A stretch of DNA of 13,253 nt from Betaproteobacteria bacterium (lineage in GTDB: Bacteria > Pseudomonadota > Gammaproteobacteria > Burkholderiales > Burkholderiaceae_C): assembly GCA_947448675.1 (NCBI GenBank), contig CANFOR010000058.1, positions 1 through 13,253 on the forward strand, given 5' to 3'. Both the position numbers and the translations under genes were made by a program. Numbering within the stretch: position 1 is the stretch's first letter; every line of letters begins with the position of its first letter. Below, piece after piece: positions 1 to 5,991 of the stretch. Under the pieces are notes generated by a model that did not search any database, was not told where the DNA came from, and saw only the letters and a list, made by a program, of their open reading frames with translations.

Positions 1-888
1 CAAGGGCGAGTTGAGCATCACTTCCACGGCAGCGGCACGGCCCTTGCCGTCTTGCATCGGAATCAGGCGCTGGGCAATCATGGCCTTGAGGTTGAGCGAC
101 AAGTCCATCAGCAATTGTTGGCGCCGCTCTTCGGGGAAGAAGTTGATGACGCGGTCCATCGCCTGGTTGGCGCTGTTGGCATGCAAGGTCGCCATGCACA
201 GGTGGCCGGTTTCGGAAAATGCAATGGCGTGTTCCATGGTTTCTCGGTCGCGGATCTCGCCCATCAAAATCACGTCGGGCGCTTGGCGCAGGGTGTTTTT
301 CAACGCAACCTCCCAGCTGTCAGTGTCCAGCCCGACCTCGCGCTGGGTAATGACGCAGTTCTTGTGCATGTGTACAAACTCGACAGGATCTTCTACGGTG
401 ATGATGTGGCCGTAAGACTGCTCGTTGCGCCAGTCCACCAGAGCCGCCAGCGTGGTGGACTTGCCCGAGCCCGTAGCGCCCACCAAAATGATCAGCCCGC
501 GCTTGGACATCACCGCTTCTTTGAGCACCTGGGGCATGCCCAGGCCGTCAATGGTCGGCATGATCTGCGGAATCACCCGCATCACCATGCCGACCTTGCC
601 TTGTTGGATGAAAGCGTTCACCCGAAATCGCCCAATGCCGGGCGGCGCCACGGCAAAATTGCACTCCTTGGTGCGCTCAAATTCTGCAGCCTGTTTGTCA
701 TTCATCACCGAGCGGGCCAAGGCCAGGGTGTGCACGCCGGTAAGGGGCTGGGGTGAGACTTTGGTCATGCGCCCGTCAACCTTCATGGCAGGCGGAAAGT
801 CGGCGGTGATGAACAGGTCGCTGCCGTTGCGGCTGAGCATCAGCTTCAACAAGTCGTTGATAAATTTACTGGCTTGATCGCGCTCCAT
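1..888 (-). CDS. pilU: Twitching motility ATPase PilU (C-terminus beyond left edge)
   Basis: Hexameric cytoplasmic AAA-type ATPase that assists PilT in retracting type IV pili. The 296 codons seen are open to the window edge, so roughly the last 80 residues of a usual ~380-residue protein are missing. Visible motifs are Walker A GATGSGKST (residues 137-145), the Asp box VEDPVE (165-170), the Walker B region DVILMGEIRD (205-214) and the His box ATLHANS (233-239). The start is ATG at 888-886, preceded by a strong Shine-Dalgarno (AAGGAGGT, complement of about 895-902). It lies 23 nt downstream of the pilT stop, so the two are surely cotranscribed. Compared with the neighbouring PilT it has the PilU-like opening MERDQASKFINDLLKLML and lacks the PilT-type MDITQLL start. 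The AIRNLIRE region cannot be checked because it falls outside the window. PilT2-type paralogue is the only alternative reading. Confidence 0.95.
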   Translation of the reverse strand, partial: MERDQASKFINDLLKLMLSRNGSDLFITADFPPAMKVDGRMTKVSPQPLTGVHTLALARSVMNDKQAAEFERTKECNFAVAPPGIGRFRVNAFIQQGKVGMVMRVIPQIMPTIDGLGMPQVLKEAVMSKRGLIILVGATGSGKSTTLAALVDWRNEQSYGHIITVEDPVEFVHMHKNCVITQREVGLDTDSWEVALKNTLRQAPDVILMGEIRDRETMEHAIAFSETGHLCMATLHANSANQAMDRVINFFPEERRQQLLMDLSLNLKAMIAQRLIPMQDGKGRAAAVEVMLNSPL

Positions 889-911
889 GAGAGCACCTCC
901 TTATTTTGCTT

Positions 912-1958
912 TTATACGCCGGGGAAGTTTTCGGGGATTTTGGCTTTGCTACGCGCTTCAGCGGCCGAGATCACATTGCGTTTGACCAAGTCGCTCAGGT
1001 TTTGGTCCAGCGTTTGCATGCCAAAGCTGTTGCCGGTTTGGATCGCAGAATACATTTGCGCCACCTTGGCCTCGCGGATCAAATTGCGAATGGCGCTGGT
1101 GCCCAGCATGATCTCGTGCGCGGCCACGCGGCTGGTGCCGTCTTTGGTTTTGCACAGGGTTTGCGAGATGACTGCTTGCAGCGACTCCGACAACATGGAG
1201 CGGACCATTTCTTTTTCTTCGGCCGGGAATACGTCAATAATGCGGTCGATGGTTTTGGCAGCGCTGGAGGTGTGCAGGGTGCCAAAAACCAAGTGCCCGG
1301 TTTCAGCGGCCGTCATGGCCAAGCGAATGGTTTCGAGGTCGCGCATCTCGCCGACCAAAATCGCGTCGGGGTCTTCGCGCAAGGCGCTCTTGAGCGCTGC
1401 CGCAAAGCTCAGCGTCATGGGTCCGACCTCGCGCTGGTTGATCAAACATTTTTTGGACTCGTGCACAAACTCAATCGGGTCTTCTACGGTGAGAATGTGG
1501 CCGTATTCGGTCTCGTTGAGAAAGTTGACCATGGCCGCTAGCGTGGTCGATTTGCCCGAGCCGGTCGGGCCCGTCACCAAGACCAAGCCGCGCGGTTTAA
1601 GCGCCAAATCGCCAAAAATTTTCGGTGCGTTGAGCTGCTCTAGGGTGAGAATTTTGCTGGGGATGGTACGGAACACCGCTGCCGAGCCGCGGTTTTGGTT
1701 AAAAGCGTTGACCCGAAAACGCGCCAGGCCGTCGATCTCAAAAGAAAAATCAACTTCTAAAAATTCTTCGTATTGCTTGCGCTGGTTGTCGTTCATGATG
1801 TCATACACCATGCCGTGCACCTGCTTGTGGTCCAGCGCCTCTACGTTGAGGCGGCGCACGTCACCATTGACGCGAATCATGGGCGGCAGGCCAGAGGACA
1901 GGTGCAGATCGGATGCTTTATTTTTAACGCTGAAAGCCAGCAGTTGGGTGATATCCAT
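912..1958 (-). CDS. pilT: Type IV pilus retraction ATPase PilT
   Basis: Cytoplasmic hexameric motor that depolymerises the type IV pilus, driving twitching motility and DNA uptake. It is full length at 348 residues (family about 345). In order: an N-terminal PAS-like domain (about 1-100), Walker A GPTGSGKST (130-138), Asp box VEDPIE (158-163), Walker B DAILVGEMRD (198-207), His box GTLHTSSA (226-233), and the PilT-specific AIRNLIRE helix (289-296), which is needed for retraction in characterised PilT. The ATG at 1958 has an AGGAA Shine-Dalgarno about 9 nt upstream. It is first in a pilT-pilU operon, 35 nt from the divergent yggS start; this pairing is widely conserved in proteobacteria. All catalytic motifs look intact. 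Confidence 0.98.
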   Translation of the reverse strand: MDITQLLAFSVKNKASDLHLSSGLPPMIRVNGDVRRLNVEALDHKQVHGMVYDIMNDNQRKQYEEFLEVDFSFEIDGLARFRVNAFNQNRGSAAVFRTIPSKILTLEQLNAPKIFGDLALKPRGLVLVTGPTGSGKSTTLAAMVNFLNETEYGHILTVEDPIEFVHESKKCLINQREVGPMTLSFAAALKSALREDPDAILVGEMRDLETIRLAMTAAETGHLVFGTLHTSSAAKTIDRIIDVFPAEEKEMVRSMLSESLQAVISQTLCKTKDGTSRVAAHEIMLGTSAIRNLIREAKVAQMYSAIQTGNSFGMQTLDQNLSDLVKRNVISAAEARSKAKIPENFPGV

Positions 1959-1990
1959 GGGCGAAGGGTTCCTGACTGTTTACCATCCAC

Positions 1991-2021
1991 ATTATGAGCA
2001 AGATTGAAGGCGATTTGCCAA
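1991..2021 (-). promoter_or_regulatory. Candidate sigma-70 promoter for pilTU
   Basis: Reading the minus strand, TTGGCA (complement of 2016-2021) is followed after 19 nt by CATAAT (complement of 1991-1996). Each hexamer matches five of six consensus bases, but the spacing is longer than the optimal 17. A start near 1984 would give a ~26-nt leader carrying the AGGAA ribosome site of pilT. The element lies inside the first codons of divergent yggS. Confidence 0.4.
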
Positions 2022-2719
2022 ACCAGTTGCAAACCGTGCTGCAGCGTATCGAAGCCGCCACGCTGGCTGCCGCACGGCCTGCCCATAGCGTGCGCCTGCT
2101 GGCCGTGAGCAAGACCTATGGCCTTGATGCTGTGCTAGCAGCCGCGCGCTGCGGGCAAAGCGCCTTTGGCGAAAACTATGTGCAAGAAGCGGTGGAGAAA
2201 ATCATCGCCTTGCGAGGGTGCGGCAACGCGCTGGGTAGCGCGGCCCTGGAGTGGCACATGATCGGCCCGCTGCAGAGCAATAAAACCCGCTTGGTGGCCG
2301 AGCATTTTGACTGGGTGCACACGCTAGACCGGCTCAAATTGGCCCAGCGTTTGAGTGAGCAGCGGCCTGCGCATTTGGCGCCCTTGCAGGTGTGCATTCA
2401 GGTCAATGTGGATGCTGCGCAAACCAAGGCAGGCGTGGCGCCTGGCGAAGCCTTAGCGCTGGCCCGCGCTGTGTCTGCCTTGCCGCGTTTGCAGCTGCGT
2501 GGGCTCATGTGCATGCCCGATGCTACTCCTAATTTTGTAGCTGCTCACGCACTGTTTATGCGCGCTGCAAGCCTTTTTACCTCTGTGAAGCAGGCCGAAC
2601 CTGGGTGGCCGCAATGGGACACGCTGTCGATGGGCATGAGCGCCGACCTCGAGCCTGCGGTGCATGCTGGCAGCACCATGGTGCGGGTTGGCACGGCGAT
2701 TTTTGGCGTGCGGGACTAA
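1994..2719 (+). CDS. yggS: PLP homeostasis protein (YggS/PLPBP family)
   Basis: Single-domain PLP-binding protein with a TIM-barrel alanine-racemase-like fold. The family has no known enzymatic turnover and buffers free pyridoxal phosphate, affecting amino-acid and vitamin B6 balance. The 241 residues match family length. Signature elements are LLAVSKT with the PLP Schiff-base lysine K40, FGENYVQE (58-65), WHMIGPLQSNKTR (87-99), RGLMCMP (169-175) and the phosphate-binding end LSMGMSADLEPAVHAGSTMVRVGTAIFG (in pieces, 211-238). The ATG at 1994 has no clear Shine-Dalgarno, so initiation may depend on a very short leader. It is divergent from pilT and convergent with the bactofilin operon. Residues about 178-200 are encoded by a stretch resembling a short interspersed repeat (see 2522-2577) without changing protein length. 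Confidence 0.97.
   Translation: MSKIEGDLPNQLQTVLQRIEAATLAAARPAHSVRLLAVSKTYGLDAVLAAARCGQSAFGENYVQEAVEKIIALRGCGNALGSAALEWHMIGPLQSNKTRLVAEHFDWVHTLDRLKLAQRLSEQRPAHLAPLQVCIQVNVDAAQTKAGVAPGEALALARAVSALPRLQLRGLMCMPDATPNFVAAHALFMRAASLFTSVKQAEPGWPQWDTLSMGMSADLEPAVHAGSTMVRVGTAIFGVRD
2522..2577 (+). repeat. Hairpin repeat copy A inside yggS
   Basis: GCTAC (2522-2526) and GTAGC (2537-2541) form a stem around a 10-nt AT-rich loop, followed by TGCTCACGCA and then a downstream part ending in GCAAGCCTTTTTACC. It shares the ungapped 15-mer GTAGCTGCTCACGCA (2537-2551) with related 15-mers at 5084 and 7222. From memory, the whole string resembles a short interspersed repeat abundant in Comamonadaceae genomes. 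It is read in frame as part of yggS. Confidence 0.5.
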
Positions 2720-2742
2720 AGCGCCTGCTCGCCAATGGGTGG

Positions 2743-2761
2743 GCCTGGGCTGCAGGCTTTT
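2743..2761 (+). terminator. Probable intrinsic terminator of yggS
   Basis: A 5-bp GC-rich stem, GCCTG (2743-2747) with CAGGC (2753-2757), has a 5-nt loop and is followed directly by TTTT, 24 nt after the yggS stop. The U-tract runs into the last codon of the convergent bactofilin gene. On the minus strand the hairpin has no T-run, so it seems to serve yggS only. The stem is short, so efficiency is uncertain. Confidence 0.5.
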
Positions 2762-3174
2762 CAGTGGCCAGGTGCAGCGTCTAGGTCGCCACGGTATTCG
2801 AGCTTGCCGCGCACGCGCGCGCGGGGGTGGATGTCGATCATCGCGTCATAGCTTACGTCGCCCAGCAAGGTGGCCGAGCCGGCAATTTCCAGCGCTTTGC
2901 GGGCAATGACCTGGCCCACCACTTTGCCTTCGATGTACACATAGTCGGCTTCGATCACGGTGCTGTCGATCACGCCAGTTGCACCCACATGCACCGTGCC
3001 GCCGGTCTCAAAATGGATATCTCCCTTGAGCAGGCCGTCGACCTTGAGGCCCAGGTCGCGCGGGGTGCGAAAGTTGCCGTCGAACACCGCGCCTTCGGCG
3101 ATCAGGCTAGAGATATTGCCCAGGTGGTCTGAGGGGACGAGGCGAGCGGTAGCGGCTTCAGGTTGGTGTTTCAT
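2761..3174 (-). CDS. Bactofilin 3 (polymer-forming cytoskeletal protein)
   Basis: Bactofilins (DUF583) self-assemble into nucleotide-independent filaments through a right-handed beta-helix and scaffold cell-wall enzymes or polar structures. This 137-residue protein has the typical plan: a short unstructured N-terminus (1-20), a compact beta-helical core (about 25-120) with the family's repeated hydrophobic-glycine rhythm (e.g. LKVDGLLKGDIHF, VYIEGKVVGQV, LEIAGSATLLGDV), and a short tail. The ATG at 3174 overlaps the preceding TGA by one base (TGATG) and has AAGGA 7 nt upstream, so translation is coupled to the upstream membrane-protein gene. It is the last gene of a five-gene operon and the most canonical of its three bactofilins. 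The specific role (shape, polarity, pilus or chromosome positioning) cannot be read from sequence. Confidence 0.9.
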   Translation of the reverse strand: MKHQPEAATARLVPSDHLGNISSLIAEGAVFDGNFRTPRDLGLKVDGLLKGDIHFETGGTVHVGATGVIDSTVIEADYVYIEGKVVGQVIARKALEIAGSATLLGDVSYDAMIDIHPRARVRGKLEYRGDLDAAPGH

Positions 3175-3488
3175 CAGGGTTCCTTGCTGTGCAGAGAAGT
3201 GTCAAATTGAAGGGTTAAGGGAGCGTGTTCAGGGTCGGGTTTAGGTTGCACTGGCGTTTGCCAAGTCTGCCAGCCGTACCAGAGCAAACCCAGCAGCAAC
3301 AGGGGAGGCAGCACAAAGCGCGGCACAAACCATAAAAACCAGCGCCAGGCCAAGCGCCGTGCCGCCACACTGCGGTCGCGCTGCCAGCTTTTGCCCAGGG
3401 CCATGAGCCGCAGCGACTCGCTGTCCATAACGGGGTAAGCGTCGCGGGCATAGTTGGGCTTGGTGTTGGGGCGAAAGAATGCAATCAC
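3174..3488 (-). CDS. Small single-pass membrane protein in the bactofilin operon
   Basis: Family not recognised. The 104-residue product has a basic N-terminal half (about 1-48, rich in R and K, with RRLAWRW before the membrane), one hydrophobic segment (about 50-72, FLWFVPRFVLPPLLLLGLLW) and a short proline-rich tail predicted to face the periplasm (positive-inside rule). The start is most likely GTG at 3488, 9 nt after the stop of the upstream bactofilin gene; ATG at 3428 is an alternative but would trim the cytoplasmic part. Its stop overlaps the start of bactofilin 3 (TGATG). This coupling suggests it is made with bactofilin 3 and may anchor that filament to the inner membrane; this is inference from position and topology. 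Confidence 0.75.
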   Translation of the reverse strand: MIAFFRPNTKPNYARDAYPVMDSESLRLMALGKSWQRDRSVAARRLAWRWFLWFVPRFVLPPLLLLGLLWYGWQTWQTPVQPKPDPEHAPLTLQFDTSLHSKEP

Positions 3489-3497
3489 GGCGGGTAT

Positions 3498-4079
3498 TTA
3501 CTTGCCGCTGTTGGGGCTCAGCACTTCGGTAGCCGTGACGCGCTCCAATGTGGCATTCAGGTCGGCACCGCTGACCTGCAAACGGCTGTAGCGTACATGG
3601 CCCGAGACGCTGGCGGTGTCATTGAGTGCGACGGAACCACCGCTGGCGTCAAGCGTGCCCGACGTGCGGCCCATGACTGAAATTTTGTGGGCCCGCACAT
3701 CACCTTCGATCTGTCCAGTCTCGGAAATCACCACGGCGATGTTCGCCCCGGGTGCCTGGGTTAAATTGCCCAGCACTTTGCCGCTCACGCTACACGGGCC
3801 GCTGAGCAAAGCATTGCCTTGAAAAACCATACCCTCGGCAATGGTGGAGTGGCGCGCGCTGTGCTCGCCCTGCGCGGGTGCAGCGCTTTGCAGCACCGGC
3901 AGATGCTGTGCATTGGGTGGCTGCGCGGCCCCCATGGCCACGGCCAAGCCGGGCTGCAGCACCGGTAGGCTGGGCTCAGCGCTCTTGTTGTCTGTGGACA
4001 TGTTTGCTGGCGGTGCGTAGGGCGTGGGGTTCATACGGGGTCCTGGGGGCCAAAAATGGGGTGGGCGGTGGCGGCTCAT
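3498..4079 (-). CDS. Bactofilin 2 with proline-rich N-terminal extension
   Basis: Bactofilin of 193 residues. The first ~75 residues are low complexity, rich in P, A, Q and S (no membrane segment), followed by a beta-helix core (about 80-180) with repeats such as MVFQGNALLSGPCSVSGKV and GQIEGDVRAHKISVMG, and a short polar tail. I chose ATG at 4079 (MSRHRPP) because GAGGTGG lies 9 nt upstream and the start falls 4 nt after the preceding stop. An in-frame codon at 4097 would overlap the upstream gene, and ATGs at 4034 and 4001 lack that ribosome site. Third of five genes. Long disordered N-termini in bactofilins often carry interaction or membrane-targeting sites; which applies here is unknown. 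Confidence 0.88.
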   Translation of the reverse strand: MSRHRPPHFWPPGPRMNPTPYAPPANMSTDNKSAEPSLPVLQPGLAVAMGAAQPPNAQHLPVLQSAAPAQGEHSARHSTIAEGMVFQGNALLSGPCSVSGKVLGNLTQAPGANIAVVISETGQIEGDVRAHKISVMGRTSGTLDASGGSVALNDTASVSGHVRYSRLQVSGADLNATLERVTATEVLSPNSGK

Positions 4080-4083
4080 GGGT

Positions 4084-4518
4084 TCAGACCACCTCATCGT
4101 TTAAGACGGGCAGGGCGTCACTGCTGCGCAGGGTTTTAAAGGGCCCTTGTAGGTTGGCCCCTTCGTAGAGTCGCAAGCGCTGGGCCATTAAGGTGCCCGT
4201 AGAGCTGGCAGAGTTGGCGACATAGGCCGTTCCCATGCATTGCAGCTCCGTATCTTGGGCGTTACCTTGGGGCTCACCCAATTGGCCAAAAAGATAAAGA
4301 TCACCCATCACGATGATGCGACCTTTGACGGTGCCACCGGCCCACACAATCAAATGGCCCAGTACCCGCGTGCTGCCGCCCAAACTACCTTGCACCAGCA
4401 GGCCCCCCTGAAATTGCTGCGTGCCATGGAGTGTGGACTCGGCCGCGACCCGGTTGGTCACGTTCATGGCCACCGGGTCGATGGTCAAAGTGTCTTGCAG
4501 GCGCGGTGGGGCTTGCAT
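4084..4518 (-). CDS. Bactofilin 1 (divergent paralogue)
   Basis: A 144-residue beta-helical protein in the bactofilin superfamily. The core (about 28-130) shows glycine-spaced hydrophobic turns such as GGLLVQGSLGGSTRVLG, VWAGGTVKGRIIVMGDLYLFG and TLMAQRLRLYEGANLQG. It is more divergent than the other two, with an insertion around GEPQGNAQDTELQC. The ATG at 4518 lies 5 nt after the upstream TGA and has no clear Shine-Dalgarno, implying translational coupling. The frame stays open upstream to about 4770, but that extension is out of frame over the membrane-protein gene and is low-complexity R/G/A, so I reject it. Second of five genes. Naming as bactofilin rests on the repeat pattern and operon context. 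Confidence 0.82.
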   Translation of the reverse strand: MQAPPRLQDTLTIDPVAMNVTNRVAAESTLHGTQQFQGGLLVQGSLGGSTRVLGHLIVWAGGTVKGRIIVMGDLYLFGQLGEPQGNAQDTELQCMGTAYVANSASSTGTLMAQRLRLYEGANLQGPFKTLRSSDALPVLNDEVV

Positions 4519-4523
4519 ATGGT

Positions 4524-4916
4524 TCAATGCAAATGCTGTAGCCAGGCGCGCACAGCGTTTGCCGCAGGCTGTGACCAATGCCAAGAATCCGTTGCCTGGT
4601 AAGCCAAAACGCCCGCTACGGCCGCGGCCAGCAGCGCCGCTACCAGCCAGCCGCTGAGGGCTAAAACCAGGGCGTAGCGCATCAAGAAGCGGCGAAATTT
4701 TCCAGGTACGCGCCATGGGGCGCCTATAGGTGCTTGGCCGCGCGCGTAAACGGAAAACCAGCTGAGCCAATCTCCGCCTAGTTGCAAGCGGCCCGAGCGT
4801 GCGCTGATGCTGAGGGCGTCGCGGTGCAAAGCAGGCAGCTGCTGCAGTTTGCCCAAAGGAACCGTAAAGGGCGCGCCCACGATGGTGTGGGTAAAGTAAA
4901 GGTCGGCTTCTTGCAT
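4524..4916 (-). CDS. Membrane protein, first gene of the bactofilin operon
   Basis: Family not recognised. The 130-residue product starts with a ~75-residue soluble part (MQEADLYFTHTIVGAPFTVP...) containing a short beta-rich stretch (ALSISARSGRLQLGGDWLSW) and a basic patch (RVPGKFRRFLMR), then one long hydrophobic segment (about 81-106, YALVLALSGWLVAALLAAAV...) and a short tail with tryptophans. Positive-inside topology puts the N-terminal domain in the cytoplasm, where it could bind bactofilin. ATG at 4916 is preferred over TTG at 4931, because the predicted transcription start (about 4926) lies downstream of the TTG. The leader would be only ~10 nt with no Shine-Dalgarno. The plus-strand -35 of the M14 gene overlaps this start codon. 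Confidence 0.8.
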   Translation of the reverse strand: MQEADLYFTHTIVGAPFTVPLGKLQQLPALHRDALSISARSGRLQLGGDWLSWFSVYARGQAPIGAPWRVPGKFRRFLMRYALVLALSGWLVAALLAAAVAGVLAYQATDSWHWSQPAANAVRAWLQHLH

Positions 4917-4940
4917 ACTAAAGTGTTGCAATCTTATACT
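4911..4940 (+). promoter_or_regulatory. Sigma-70 promoter of the M14 peptidase gene
   Basis: TTGCAT (4911-4916) is followed after 18 nt by TATACT (4935-4940), five of six consensus bases. The predicted start is near 4947, giving a ~60-nt leader before ATG at 5009. The -35 is formed by the start codon region of the divergent membrane-protein gene, and the -10 overlaps the opposite promoter's -10 within CTTATACTAAG. Confidence 0.6.
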
Positions 4941-4961
4941 AAGTGCTTATTTTTGACGCAA
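4933..4961 (-). promoter_or_regulatory. Sigma-70 promoter of the bactofilin operon
   Basis: On the minus strand, TTGCGT (complement of 4956-4961) is followed after exactly 17 nt by TATAAG (complement of 4933-4938). The predicted start is near 4926, giving a leader of about 10 nt before ATG at 4916. The -10 overlaps the plus-strand -10 of the M14 peptidase gene. Confidence 0.6.
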
Positions 4962-5008
4962 AAAACTCTGTGCCCACTAGCGAACATACTGTTTTGCAAA
5001 ATCTTCAC

Positions 5009-5929
5009 ATGCCATTTGCACAGCCCTTGTTGCGCAGCGCTCTTCAGGTGGGCTCCATTAGACTTTTTGTAGCTATATTTTTAATAGCTTCTCACGTACA
5101 TTCTGCGCCACTTTGCGGCGATTTTTCTGCCAAGCTGCCCAACGTCAACGCGGTTTTGTGCCAGGCTATCGCCTTGCAAGACAGTGGTGCGCGTTCGGTG
5201 CAGGGCCGGGTGCTGTGGGTGCGCGACGTCTTGCCCCCTGCCGCGCCCGTGGGCGACGCTGCTGCTGGGCCTTTGCGGGTCTTGGTGGTGGGCGCTATCC
5301 ATGGCGACGAGCTGTCGGCAGCCTCGGTGGCCTTGCACTGGATCCGTTTGGCCCAGCAGCCCCCCGCTGAAGCGCCGCAAGCCGTGCACTGGCGCTTTGT
5401 GCCTGCGCTCAATCCCGACGGCCTCTTGGCCACGCCGCCGCGCCGCACCAATGCCCATGGGGTGGATTTAAACCGCAACTTTCCCACGCCCAACTGGGAG
5501 CGCGACGCCGCAGTCTACTGGGACAAGCGCACCCATAAAGACCCGCGCCGCTGGCCTGGGCCCAAGCCGCTGTCTGAGCCCGAAAGCCGCTTTTTGCACG
5601 AGCAAATGCAGAGCTTTCAGCCGCAACTCATTGTCAGCATCCACGCGCCCTATGGCGTGCTCGACTTTGACGGCCCCAGCGTGCCGCCCAGCAAGCTGGG
5701 GCGTTTGTACCTCGACCAAGTGGGCATCTTCCCCGGTTCGTTGGGTAATTTCGCGGGCGTGCACAAAGGCGTGCCGGTGGTCACCATCGAGCTGCCCAAT
5801 GCGGGGCGCACCCCCTTGGACGCAGAGATGCGCCAAATGTGGCTCGACCTATTGCGTTGGATGCACGAGCGCATGGGCCCCAAGGCCGCCCCAACACTGG
5901 GGCCGCGCAGCCCAGAGCCCAGCCGCTGA
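5009..5929 (+). CDS. Exported M14-family zinc peptidase, MpaA-like
   Basis: Probable zinc carboxypeptidase or amidase acting on murein peptides. The M14/MpaA type hydrolyses the gamma-D-Glu-diaminopimelate bond in E. coli; the substrate here is inferred. From ATG at 5009 the product has 306 residues: a signal peptide (1 to about 32, hydrophobic LFVAIFLIA, cleavage likely after SHVHSA), then the catalytic domain. Zinc ligands are H98 and E101 in GAIHGDE and H212 in SIHAPYG. Substrate residues are NPDG (135-138) and R156 in DLNRNF, and the catalytic glutamate is E261 in TIELPNAG. A GTG at 4943 extends the frame but lies upstream of the predicted transcript start. E. coli MpaA is cytoplasmic, whereas this copy looks exported. 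It is divergent from the bactofilin operon. There is no clear Shine-Dalgarno. Copy B of a hairpin repeat encodes part of the signal peptide. Confidence 0.88.
   Translation: MPFAQPLLRSALQVGSIRLFVAIFLIASHVHSAPLCGDFSAKLPNVNAVLCQAIALQDSGARSVQGRVLWVRDVLPPAAPVGDAAAGPLRVLVVGAIHGDELSAASVALHWIRLAQQPPAEAPQAVHWRFVPALNPDGLLATPPRRTNAHGVDLNRNFPTPNWERDAAVYWDKRTHKDPRRWPGPKPLSEPESRFLHEQMQSFQPQLIVSIHAPYGVLDFDGPSVPPSKLGRLYLDQVGIFPGSLGNFAGVHKGVPVVTIELPNAGRTPLDAEMRQMWLDLLRWMHERMGPKAAPTLGPRSPEPSR
5071..5098 (+). repeat. Hairpin repeat copy B in the M14 signal-peptide region
   Basis: AGCTAT (5071-5076) and ATAGCT (5084-5089) form a perfect 6-bp stem around a 7-nt AT-rich loop, followed by TCTCACGTA. The 15-mer ATAGCTTCTCACGTA (5084-5098) matches copy A at 12 of 15 positions and lies in the same codon phase. 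Confidence 0.5.
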
Positions 5930-5932
5930 TTC

Positions 5933-5963
5933 TTTACACACAGACGTGTGGCGTCGGTATAGT
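5933..5963 (+). promoter_or_regulatory. Candidate promoter of the DUF2252 gene
   Basis: TTTACA (5933-5938) and TATAGT (5958-5963) are separated by 19 nt, longer than ideal. The spacer contains a small inverted repeat, CACAC-AGAC-GTGTG (5937-5950), that overlaps the -35 and could bind a regulator. The element sits in the 62-nt gap after the M14 gene. Confidence 0.4.
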
Positions 5964-5991
5964 GGGTCAAAGAATATTGAGGAATCCAGCA

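Noticed and set aside
1..1958. pilT and pilU as a recent tandem duplication
   Set aside because: They share motifs but differ throughout in sequence and N-terminus; this is the ancient, widespread pilTU pair.
874..2007. Long open frame (377 codons) opposite pilT
   Set aside because: PilT on the other strand has every family motif; the antisense product has no recognisable feature and ends inside yggS.
2131..2150. Fourth copy of the hairpin repeat (GCTAGCAGCCGCGCGC) in yggS
   Set aside because: It lacks the paired AT-rich loop stem and the trailing 9-mer, and is explained by alanine and arginine codons.
4519..4770. N-terminal extension of bactofilin 1
   Set aside because: It overlaps the membrane-protein gene out of frame and is low-complexity; ATG at 4518 directly after the upstream stop gives a normal bactofilin.
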